From assembly GCA_030038885.1 (NCBI GenBank), contig JASHQY010000035.1, forward strand, positions 1 through 5,659: a DNA stretch of 5,659 nt, read 5' to 3'. The notes beneath the pieces were generated by a model, which worked only from the letters and a program-made list of their open reading frames with translations, searched no databases and was not told the origin of the DNA. The position numbers and the translations under genes are program-made. This stretch comes from Thermoplasmata archaeon (lineage in GTDB: Archaea; Thermoplasmatota; Thermoplasmata; Lutacidiplasmatales; UBA184). Below are positions 1 through 5,513 of this stretch, in pieces (positions within the stretch are counted from its first letter, which is position 1; each line of letters opens with the position of its first letter).

Positions 1-1249
1 GGACGGACGGCGACGGGTCGGCGGCGGGGACCTCGGGCGGGCGGGGCGACGGAGGCGCGCGCGCCGCGAGCGCCGGTCGGCTGTCGGCACTCGACCAGCG
101 GACCGTCGGCTGCACGACGTGCCGCCGCGCCTCGAGCCGGCGCCGGAAGCGCACGAGGTCGCGGAAGATCTCCCGCACGACGTCCTCGAGCTCGCGGGTC
201 CGGTGGTAGCCGAGCGCGACCAGCGCGTCGTGCACCGGCTGATAGTAGTGCTCCTCCGCCTCGGTCCGGGGGTTCGCCGGGTGCTCGACCGTGGGGTGCC
301 GTCCGAACTCGCCCGCCACCCGGGCCGTGAGGTCGGCGAGCTCGTTGACCGAGTACGCCGCGTCGAACTGGTTGACGACGCGGTACGTTCCCGGCGGCGG
401 AGGGTGCTCGACGGCGAGGCGCAGCGACTGCATCGAATCCTCGAGCGCGATGAACCCCCGGCGCTGCCCCCCCTTGCCGTACGGGGTGATCGGCAGGTCG
501 AGGACCGCCTGGGCGATGAAGCGGTTCAAGGACGTCCCCCAGGTCTCGTCGAAGTCGAACCGGGTGAGGAGGCGGTCGTCGGTGATCTCGGGGGTCCGCA
601 CCCCGTAGATCACCCCCTGCATCACGTCGGTCGCCTTGAGGTTCCAGAGGCGCGACGCGAACATCACGTCGCCCGAGTCGAACACCTTGCTCCAATGGTA
701 CCACGAGCCGGCCTGGCGCGGGAACGGCATCCGGTCCCTGCGCCCCCGGTACTCGATGTCGAAGAACCCCTCGGGGATGTCGACGTTCGGGGTGCCGTAC
801 TCCCCCATCGTGCCCATCTTCACGAGGTGGGCGTCGGGGACGACCTCCCGCATCGCGTAGAGCAGGTGGAGCGTGCCGGTCAGGTTCCCGACCTGGGTGT
901 CGACCGCGTGGTGGACGTCGATCATCGAGTACGGGGCCGAGCGCTGCTCCGCGAGGTGGACGATCGTGTCGGGACGCTCGGTCGCGAGCACCTGCCGGAC
1001 GAACTCGTAGCGGGCGAGGTCCCCGCGGTAGAACGCGAGGTCGCGGCCCAGGAGCTCGCGCACCGCGGTCCGGCGGCGGGCGAACGACGGGATCGGGGTC
1101 GCGGACCAGCTCCCGACCTCGCGGACCCGGCGCCGCGTGACGAAGTTGTCGATCCCCACGACCTCGTGCCCTCGCGCGAGCAGGTGCAGCGCGAGCGGCC
1201 AGCCCGAGTAGCCGTCGATCCCGGTGATCAGGACCTTGCGGCCGGGCAT
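1..1249 (-). CDS. agl3: UDP-sulfoquinovose synthase (SQD1/Agl3 family), 3' end beyond window
   Basis: Extended SDR-type nucleotide-sugar enzyme expected to convert UDP-glucose plus sulfite to UDP-sulfoquinovose using bound NAD+, in the cytoplasm. 416 codons are visible. The NAD-binding glycine motif GIDGYSGW is at residues 10-17 (SQD1-type GxDGYxGW). Family signatures follow in order: EQRSAPYSMID (101-111), KMGTMGEYGTPN (144-155), YHWSK (184-188, the YxxxK catalytic pair), YGKGGQRRGFI (257-267), NQFDAAYSVNEL (293-304) and NPRTEAEEHYY (326-336). T147, Y184 and K188 match the SQD1 Thr/Tyr/Lys triad. GSWYHWSK and RFDFDETWGT resemble my memory of Sulfolobus Agl3 more than the plant enzyme. Agl3 supplies sulfoquinovose for S-layer N-glycans; a sulfolipid role is the alternative. 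The usual family end falls near W385, but at least 31 Ala/Pro/Ser-rich residues follow with no stop before the edge. The ATG at 1249 puts the Rossmann strand at residue 5 and lies about 28 nt after a TATA-like box, so the mRNA may be leaderless. Confidence 0.92.
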   Translation of the reverse strand, partial: MPGRKVLITGIDGYSGWPLALHLLARGHEVVGIDNFVTRRRVREVGSWSATPIPSFARRRTAVRELLGRDLAFYRGDLARYEFVRQVLATERPDTIVHLAEQRSAPYSMIDVHHAVDTQVGNLTGTLHLLYAMREVVPDAHLVKMGTMGEYGTPNVDIPEGFFDIEYRGRRDRMPFPRQAGSWYHWSKVFDSGDVMFASRLWNLKATDVMQGVIYGVRTPEITDDRLLTRFDFDETWGTSLNRFIAQAVLDLPITPYGKGGQRRGFIALEDSMQSLRLAVEHPPPPGTYRVVNQFDAAYSVNELADLTARVAGEFGRHPTVEHPANPRTEAEEHYYQPVHDALVALGYHRTRELEDVVREIFRDLVRFRRRLEARRHVVQPTVRWSSADSRPALAARAPPSPRPPEVPAADPSPSV

Positions 1250-1272
1250 GTCGGGAACATACCGCGCGCCTC

Positions 1273-1282
1273 CCATAATAGG
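1273..1282 (-). promoter_or_regulatory. TATA-like promoter box of the UDP-sulfoquinovose synthase gene
   Basis: Read on the minus strand the site is CCTATTATGG, the most AT-rich hexamer in a GC-rich divergent region. Its centre is about 28 nt upstream of the A of the ATG at 1249. Archaeal TATA boxes sit about 25-28 nt before the transcription start, so transcription would begin at or next to the start codon, giving a leaderless mRNA. The spacing is seen; promoter function is inferred. Confidence 0.55.
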
Positions 1283-1318
1283 TCGGGCCGGCCCCGCCGC
1301 CCGCGCGCCCCGGGCAAG

Positions 1319-1327
1319 GGGTTAAGC
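1319..1327 (+). promoter_or_regulatory. Possible TATA-like box for the PAC2-GNAT pair
   Basis: GGTTAAGCG is the only AT-containing island between the divergent starts on the plus side. It lies about 47 nt before the ATG at 1370, which would give a 5' leader of roughly 20 nt. The leader is rich in G, including a GGGGG run at 1361-1365 close to the start that could serve as a weak ribosome binding site. Weak by sequence, supported mainly by position. Confidence 0.35.
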
Positions 1328-1369
1328 GGACGGGGCGCTCCGGCTGCCGGACCGGGTCCCGGGGGCCGG

Positions 1370-2146
1370 ATGGACGCGAACGAGGTCCGGATCGTCGACA
1401 CCCGGGACGAGCCGCTCAAGGGCGCGATGATGGTGGTCGGGTTCCCGACCCACGGCCTCGTCGGATCGGTCGCGGCCTCCTACCTCGTCCACACGCTCGA
1501 CATGAGCCAGGTCGCCTACATGGTCAGCGAGGAGTTCCCCCCGACCGTCATCATGGAGGAGGGCGTCGTCGGGGCGCCGGTCCGCTTCTACGCGAGCAAG
1601 CTCGTCTGCGGGGTCGACCGCTCGTGCGACCAGCTGGTCGTCGTGATCGCCGACATCCAGCCGCCGCTCGCGATGCTGAACCAGATGGGCCGCGCCCTCC
1701 TCGACTGGGCCCAGGGCAAGGGCGTCCAGCTGGTGGTCGCGGTCGAAGGCCAGCCGATCGAGGACGAGACCCGGGGGGATGCGCGGGTCGTCGCGATGGC
1801 GAACCGGGCCGCGGCTCCGCTGCTCGAGAAGTACCAGTTCCCCGCCGCGAACGGCGTCGTGACCGGCCTCGCCGGCGGGCTGCTCCTGGGCGCGATCGGG
1901 CGGACGACCCCGGTCCTCTGCCTCGTCGCCCAGGCGCACAAAGACTACCCGGACGCCCGCGCCGCCGCGAAGGTCATCGAGACGATCAACCCGCTGGTCC
2001 CGCTCCTCGTCCTCGACACGAAGCCGCTCCGCGACAAGGCGCGCCAGATCGAGTCCGAGGTGCGCAAGACCCTGAAGCAGACCCACGAAACGATCTCGAG
2101 CATCCGCACCGCGGAGACCGAGGGGCCGGGTGAGATGTATCGCTGA
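1370..2146 (+). CDS. PAC2-family proteasome assembly chaperone (PbaA/PbaB-like, COG2047)
   Basis: 258 residues, a normal length for archaeal PAC2-family proteins. Relatives PbaA and PbaB are homologs of the eukaryotic 20S proteasome assembly factors PAC1-PAC2; PbaB is reported to be an ATP-independent proteasome activator and chaperone. The diagnostic N-terminal motif GFPTHGLVGSVAASYL spans residues 24-39, followed by EEFPPT (54-59), a strand with ADIQPP (94-99), and a Gly-rich turn VVTGLAGGLLLG (163-174). The C-terminal part from about residue 216 is a charged, probably coiled helix, followed by a flexible tail ending EMYR. The last three residues, Met-Tyr-Arg, fit the HbYX motif (hydrophobic, Tyr, any residue at the C-terminus) that docks activators into pockets of the 20S alpha ring. 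The ATG at 1370 begins just before the first family strand. The same frame is open upstream to 119, but that part is antisense to the minus-strand gene and is not coding. The 3' end overlaps the acetyltransferase gene by 17 nt. Confidence 0.92.
   Translation: MDANEVRIVDTRDEPLKGAMMVVGFPTHGLVGSVAASYLVHTLDMSQVAYMVSEEFPPTVIMEEGVVGAPVRFYASKLVCGVDRSCDQLVVVIADIQPPLAMLNQMGRALLDWAQGKGVQLVVAVEGQPIEDETRGDARVVAMANRAAAPLLEKYQFPAANGVVTGLAGGLLLGAIGRTTPVLCLVAQAHKDYPDARAAAKVIETINPLVPLLVLDTKPLRDKARQIESEVRKTLKQTHETISSIRTAETEGPGEMYR
2120..2125 (+). promoter_or_regulatory. Ribosome binding site supporting the GTG start at 2130
   Basis: GAGGGG lies four bases before the GTG at 2130, inside the end of the PAC2 gene. 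The spacing is a little short but no Shine-Dalgarno-like sequence precedes the alternative in-frame GTG at 2196, so this site tips the start choice toward 2130 and toward translational coupling. Confidence 0.4.
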
Positions 2147-2636
2147 CACCGCGCCCGGCGCGACGGTCTTCCCGCTCCCGAGCGACCGGCCGCCCGTGAC
2201 CCTGCGCGGGTTCCGGCCGACGGACGTCCCGTTCATCTCGGCGATCGTCGCCGACGCGCTCCACGAGCACTACGACCCCTCGCTCTACCAGTCGCTCGGC
2301 ACCGAGTGGCCGGACGGCTTCCTGGTCGCCGCGGATCCGAGCGACGTCCCGGTGGGGTTCCTCCTCGGGGTCAGCCAGGTCGACCGGGAGGCGCGGATCC
2401 TGATGTTCGCGGTCGCGCGGGGCCACCGCACGGCGGGCATCGGGACCCTGTTGATGACCGCGTTCCTCGACCGGTGCCGTGCGCGCGGATACGGCCGGGT
2501 CACGCTCGAAGTGCGGGTCTCGAACGCGACCGCGATCCGCTTCTACACCCGGTTCCTCTACTCGGTGATCGACCTGCTGCGGGCGTACTACTCCGACGGG
2601 GAGAACGGCTACCAGATGGCCCGGGAACTCGCCTGA
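2130..2636 (+). CDS. GNAT N-acetyltransferase, RimI/Ard1-like
   Basis: 168 residues from GTG at 2130. The acetyl-CoA binding motif A is present as FAVARGHRTAGIGTLLM (93-109), with the R/QxxGxG/A signature at R100-G103-G105. Motif B follows as LEVRVSNATAIRFYTRF (126-142), with N132 and Y139 in the usual places, then the C-terminal YYSDGENGYQMARELA (153-168), typical of RimI and archaeal Ard1 enzymes that acetylate protein N-termini. The usual Gly-Phe after RFY is replaced by Phe-Leu-Tyr, a small deviation. The first 22 residues (Pro- and Ala-rich) have no counterpart in the fold; an alternative GTG at 2196 would give 146 residues starting exactly at the domain. The longer form is preferred because of the overlap with the PAC2 gene and the nearby GAGGGG. 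The pairing suggests co-translation with a proteasome factor. The substrate cannot be read from sequence. Confidence 0.9.
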   Translation: MRCIADTAPGATVFPLPSDRPPVTLRGFRPTDVPFISAIVADALHEHYDPSLYQSLGTEWPDGFLVAADPSDVPVGFLLGVSQVDREARILMFAVARGHRTAGIGTLLMTAFLDRCRARGYGRVTLEVRVSNATAIRFYTRFLYSVIDLLRAYYSDGENGYQMARELA

Positions 2637-2660
2637 CCCCGCCGCGCCCGGGCGCAGCCG

Positions 2661-2671
2661 CTAAGACCTTT
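2661..2671 (+). promoter_or_regulatory. Promoter-like box before the CBS/HPF-like gene
   Basis: CTAAGACCTTT lies 18-29 nt before the ATG at 2690 in an otherwise GC-only 53-bp gap. The CTAAGA part is centred about 26 nt upstream, right for a leaderless start. No Shine-Dalgarno-like run precedes the ATG, which fits. The ACCTTT core is shared with the box before dph2 at 4399-4404. Suggests the CBS gene starts its own transcript, though read-through from the PAC2 pair is possible. Confidence 0.4.
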
Positions 2672-2689
2672 CGCACCTGCGTTCCCCCG

Positions 2690-3940
2690 ATGCCGGCGCG
2701 CTGGCCCACCGCGAGCGACCTGATGGCGCCGCACCCGTTCACGCTCCCCCACGACGCGCCGATCGCGCGGGCGCTCGGACTGATGCGCACCCGCCGGTTC
2801 CACGAGATCCCGGTGCTGCGGAAGTCGCGCCTCATCGGGATGATCACGTTCGAGTCGATCGCGCGGCGCTCGAGCCGGGCGCTCGACACGAAGGTCGAGC
2901 ACCTCCTGATCCTCCCGCCGCTCGTGACGCCGACGACCTCGCTGCCGCAGATCGCGGAGGAGCTCCTCGCGGCCGGCCTCCGCGCGGCCCCGGTCGTCGG
3001 GCGCCGCGGGGAGCTGCTCGGGATCGTCAGCCGCACCGACCTCGTTCGGGCGCTCCCGCTCGTGCCGGACGCGGCGCGGGTCCGGGTCGAGGAGATCGCC
3101 CGATCGGTCGACCTGCTCGTCCACGAGAGCGATCCGTGCCGCCAGGTGATAGGCCAGGTGCGCGTGCTCGAGGAGCGCCCGGTGCCGGTCCTCGACCGCC
3201 GGGAGCGGCTCGTCGGCGCGCTCGGGGTCGCCGATCTCGGGAGCCTCCTCTGGCGGCCCGTCGTCGGCGGCAAGCGGGACGCGCGCGCGGGGCGGCCGGT
3301 CCTCGACGTGAAGGTCGGCTCGATCATGCACTCCCCGGCGGTCACGGTCCCGGTCGGGACGTCCGCCGCCGCGGCGGCCGCGCTGATGTCCCGCGAGCGG
3401 GTCTCGAGCGTGTTCGTCGTCGAGGAGGGCCGTCCACCCCGGACGGTCGGTCAGGCGGAACTGCTCCAGCTGGTCGTCGGCAAGGGCCGGTCGGGCGGGG
3501 CACACGCCGGGATCGAGGACGTCTACGTCGAGATCACCGGGCTCCGCGGCTCGGGGGATCCCGGGCTCCTCGCAGACGTCGACCACCTCGTCGCGACCGG
3601 CCTCCGGCGCATCGGCCAGCACGTCCGGCCGACGCTCCTGAGCCTCCACTTCACCCCGCACGCGACCCACCGCACGAGCGACCTCTCGCTCGAGGCCCGG
3701 CTCCTCACGGAGGAAGGGATCTTCTACGCGTCCCACTCGGGATGGAACCTGCTCGCCGGGGTCTCGGACCTGCTCGAGCAGCTGGACGAGCAGACCCGCC
3801 GGGTGCGCGAGGCGGAGCGCCAGCGGGGCCGGCCGGGCCGGGGGCAGGTCCCCGAGGAGGAGATCCCCGTCGACGATCCCGACCTCGAGCGCCGCATCCG
3901 CACGGCGACCCGCGCGGGAGGGTCGGAGGACGACCGATGA
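2690..3940 (+). CDS. Four-CBS-domain protein with C-terminal RaiA/HPF-like ribosome-binding domain
   Basis: 416 residues. CBS repeats lie at about 7-62 (SDLMAPHPFTLP ... LIGMITFESIAR), 70-123 (LLGIVSRTDLVRAL at 109-122), 132-188 and 208-263 (VGSIMHSPAVTV at 209-220), so two Bateman modules. Such modules bind adenosine nucleotides or related ligands. Residues about 276-381 read as strand (YVEITGL), long helix (290-312), strand (LLSLHFTP, 316-323), strand(s) (331-348), and long helix (352-381, NLLAGVSDLLEQLDEQTRRV). This order and the terminal helix match the ribosome hibernation factor fold (RaiA/YfiA/HPF), where the domain blocks the decoding site of the small subunit. A polar, acidic tail of about 35 residues follows. 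I infer a nucleotide-controlled ribosome-silencing protein. From memory, unverified, CBS-containing archaeal hibernation factors have recently been reported. The ATG at 2690 places the first CBS motif at residue 9. The stop overlaps the NAC start as ATGA. CBS part sure; HPF part probable. Confidence 0.9.
   Translation: MPARWPTASDLMAPHPFTLPHDAPIARALGLMRTRRFHEIPVLRKSRLIGMITFESIARRSSRALDTKVEHLLILPPLVTPTTSLPQIAEELLAAGLRAAPVVGRRGELLGIVSRTDLVRALPLVPDAARVRVEEIARSVDLLVHESDPCRQVIGQVRVLEERPVPVLDRRERLVGALGVADLGSLLWRPVVGGKRDARAGRPVLDVKVGSIMHSPAVTVPVGTSAAAAAALMSRERVSSVFVVEEGRPPRTVGQAELLQLVVGKGRSGGAHAGIEDVYVEITGLRGSGDPGLLADVDHLVATGLRRIGQHVRPTLLSLHFTPHATHRTSDLSLEARLLTEEGIFYASHSGWNLLAGVSDLLEQLDEQTRRVREAERQRGRPGRGQVPEEEIPVDDPDLERRIRTATRAGGSEDDR
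3925..3929 (+). promoter_or_regulatory. Strong Shine-Dalgarno site for the alpha-NAC gene
   Basis: GGAGG ends seven bases before the ATG at 3937, inside the last codons of the CBS gene. This is the best ribosome binding site in the window and fixes the NAC start. It also supports an internal operon position, in contrast to the upstream gene, which has a promoter-like box but no Shine-Dalgarno site. Confidence 0.7.
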
Positions 3941-4335
3941 TCCCCGGCGGACCGAGGAACTCGCGCGAGATGGCGCAGATGATGCGCCGGCTCGGGCTGA
4001 CCAGCGAGCCGGTCCCCGACGTCGAGGAAGTGATCGTGCGCACCCGCACGAAGGAGCACGTCTTCGAGCGCCCCGAGGTCACGGTGCTGACGGTCCAGGG
4101 CGTCCGGTCGTACCAGGTCGTCGGCCAGCCGGTCGTGCGGCCGCGCGGCGCGGCCGCCGCGCCGGCGGGGGGTGTCCCCGCCGCCCCGGTCGCGCCGGCG
4201 GGACCGCCCGAGGAGGACGTCCGCCTCGTGATGGAGCAGGCGAACGTCCCCCGCGAGGAGGCCGTCGAGGCGCTGTTCCAGGCGAAGGGCGAACCGGCCG
4301 AAGCGATCCTGAAGATCCTGACGCGGAGCCGGTAA
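3937..4335 (+). CDS. nac: Archaeal nascent polypeptide-associated complex protein (alpha-NAC)
   Basis: 132 residues. Archaeal NAC is a homodimer that contacts ribosomes and nascent chains near the exit tunnel. The N-terminus MIPGGPRNSREMAQMMRRLG (1-20) is the typical archaeal basic segment (MxPGxNPRxMxxMMRRxG) linked to ribosome binding. The NAC beta-barrel core runs to about residue 66, with EEVIVRT (30-36) and VTVLTVQGVRSYQVVG (48-63). A Pro/Ala/Gly-rich linker covers about 68-91. The C-terminal UBA domain spans about 92-130: EEDVRLVMEQANVPREEAVE, then an Ala-rich helix ending in AILKIL, the usual NAC-UBA ending. The total is slightly longer than many archaeal NACs because of the linker. 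ATG at 3937 overlaps the CBS stop by 4 nt (ATGA), with GGAGG upstream, so translation is coupled to the putative ribosome-silencing factor. Stop is TAA. Identification is near certain. Confidence 0.96.
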   Translation: MIPGGPRNSREMAQMMRRLGLTSEPVPDVEEVIVRTRTKEHVFERPEVTVLTVQGVRSYQVVGQPVVRPRGAAAAPAGGVPAAPVAPAGPPEEDVRLVMEQANVPREEAVEALFQAKGEPAEAILKILTRSR

Positions 4336-4337
4336 CG

Positions 4338-4351
4338 GGACGGACCCGTCC
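4338..4351 (+). repeat. Short inverted repeat after the NAC stop
   Basis: GGACG and CGTCC can pair around a four-base loop (GACC), starting two bases after the NAC stop codon. There is no T-run after it, so it does not look like a standard archaeal terminator, and short GC palindromes are common in DNA this GC-rich. Listed as a weak structural feature of the 101-bp NAC-dph2 gap, which is otherwise GC-rich without a recognisable gene. Confidence 0.2.
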
Positions 4352-4395
4352 GCCCGCGGCCGAACGCCCGCGCGCTCGGAGCGTCGGCCCGTCCC

Positions 4396-4407
4396 CAAAC
4401 CTTTAGC
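4396..4407 (+). promoter_or_regulatory. TATA-like promoter box of dph2
   Basis: CAAACCTTTAGC is the clearest AT-rich island on the plus strand. It combines a purine run that could serve as a TFB recognition element with a CTTTAG TATA-like core centred about 35 nt before the ATG at 4437. Transcription would start about 8-10 nt before the ATG, leaving no room for a Shine-Dalgarno site, and none is seen. Together with the 101-bp gap this suggests dph2 has its own transcript. Confidence 0.55.
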
Positions 4408-4436
4408 GCGGCGCGCCCGTCGGACGGTTCCCGTCG

Positions 4437-5468
4437 ATGTCGACCCCTCCGGTGCCCGAGCCGGCTCCTCCGTCGTTCGTCTTCCCGACGCTCGGCGCGG
4501 AGCTGTTCGACGCGCTCCGGGCCGCCGGGCCCCAGCGGATCGTCCTCCAGGTCCCGGCCGGGCTCGTGCGGACCGCCCACGACCTCGCCGCCCGGTTGCG
4601 CGAGGCGACCGGCGCCCGGGTCACGGTCGCCGCGCGCGCGTGCTTCGGGGCGTGCGACTTTCCCTCGCGGGACGAGGCGCCGAAGGCGGACGCGGCGGTC
4701 GTGCTCGGCCATGCGCCGATCCCGAACGTGCGGGTCGTGCGCCCGACGTACTTCGTCGAGATGCGCGATCCCGGCGGCGACCCCGAGGCGCTCGCCGCGA
4801 CCGTGGCCGCCGGCGGGCTGCCGACGCGCCTCGGGCTCGTCGCGTCCGTCCAGCATCTCGACCTCGTGCCGCCGCTGGTCGCGGCGCTCGAGCGGGGCGG
4901 GCGGACCGTGCGGACCGGTCGCGGGGACCGGCGCCTCGCGTACGCGGCGCAGGCGCTCGGGTGCAACTACACCGGCGCGGAGAGCCTCGCCGGCGAGGTC
5001 GACGCGTTCCTCTTCCTCGGGACCGGCCGGTTCCATCCGATCGGCCTCGCGTTCGCGGTCGACCGGCCGGTCTGGTCCCTCGACCCGCTGCAAGGCCGGC
5101 TCGACCCGCCGATCGACCGCGCGTCCCTCGTGCGCCAGCGCCAGCTCACGGTCGCTGCGGTGCGGGACGCCCGTCGGTGGGGGATCCTCGTCTCGTCGTT
5201 CGCCGGGCAGAACCGGATGGCGACCGCGCTCGCGCTGCAGGAGCGCGCCCAGGCGCGTGGACGGGATGCCGAGCTCTTCGTGTTCGACCGCCTCGACCCG
5301 AGGGACCTCGAGGGGCGGGCGATCGACGCGTACGTGAACACCGCGTGCCCGCGGATCGCGCTGGACGACGGGGCGCTCTACCCCCGGCCGCTCCTCACGC
5401 CCCCCGAGTTCCTGATGGCGCTCGGGGACCTGCCGCTCGAGCCGTACCGGTTCGACACCTACCACTAG
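4437..5468 (+). CDS. dph2: Diphthamide biosynthesis enzyme Dph2 (radical-SAM-like 3-amino-3-carboxypropyl transferase)
   Basis: 343 residues, normal for archaeal Dph2. This homodimeric enzyme uses a [4Fe-4S] cluster and S-adenosylmethionine to transfer a 3-amino-3-carboxypropyl group to a histidine of elongation factor 2, the first step of diphthamide synthesis. Cysteines, one per repeat domain, match the cluster ligands known from Pyrococcus: C73 in CFGACDF (69-75), C176 in LGCNYTGAE (174-182) and C304 in NTACPRIALDD (301-311). C69 is an extra cysteine within the first motif. Other Dph2 hallmarks are LQVPAGL (37-43), LGHAPIPN (90-97), FLGTGRFHPIGLA (193-205), a DP segment (216-217) and SSFAGQNR (253-260). 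The N-terminal 14 residues are Pro-rich and probably disordered. The ATG at 4437 follows a good TATA-like box. Stop is TAG, and the frame stays open into the next gene. Identification is near certain. Confidence 0.96.
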   Translation: MSTPPVPEPAPPSFVFPTLGAELFDALRAAGPQRIVLQVPAGLVRTAHDLAARLREATGARVTVAARACFGACDFPSRDEAPKADAAVVLGHAPIPNVRVVRPTYFVEMRDPGGDPEALAATVAAGGLPTRLGLVASVQHLDLVPPLVAALERGGRTVRTGRGDRRLAYAAQALGCNYTGAESLAGEVDAFLFLGTGRFHPIGLAFAVDRPVWSLDPLQGRLDPPIDRASLVRQRQLTVAAVRDARRWGILVSSFAGQNRMATALALQERAQARGRDAELFVFDRLDPRDLEGRAIDAYVNTACPRIALDDGALYPRPLLTPPEFLMALGDLPLEPYRFDTYH

Positions 5469-5513
5469 CGCCCGGCCGAAACCCAGAAGGCGGTCGACCC
5501 CCCTTCTCCCCGC

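Noticed and set aside
1..60. GGACGGACGG-type short repeat at the left edge
   Set aside because: It is only a few copies of a GC-rich tetramer inside the Ala/Pro/Ser-rich tail codons of the minus-strand gene, and not a structured repeat array.
119..1369. Upstream extension of the PAC2 reading frame by 417 codons
   Set aside because: The translation is low-complexity (Arg, Val, Asp, Glu, Pro) and runs antisense to a gene with full SQD1 family motifs. Open antisense frames are expected when third positions are nearly all G or C.
2306..2689. N-terminal extension of the CBS protein frame
   Set aside because: It overlaps the acetyltransferase in another frame, reads as Arg/Pro/Gly-rich sequence, and the ATG at 2690 already sits just before the first CBS motif with a promoter-like box upstream.
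2609..3736. Minus-strand open frame of 375 codons under the CBS gene
   Set aside because: Composition is typical of an antisense shadow, and the opposite strand encodes clear CBS motifs.
4338..4385. Terminator after NAC
   Set aside because: Short GC hairpins are possible but no T-rich stretch follows on the plus strand, so I do not call a terminator.
3705..5465. Long minus-strand open frame of 586 codons under dph2, NAC and the CBS gene
   Set aside because: It crosses three well-identified plus-strand genes and the promoter gap, has Arg/Pro/Glu-rich composition and no recognisable domain.
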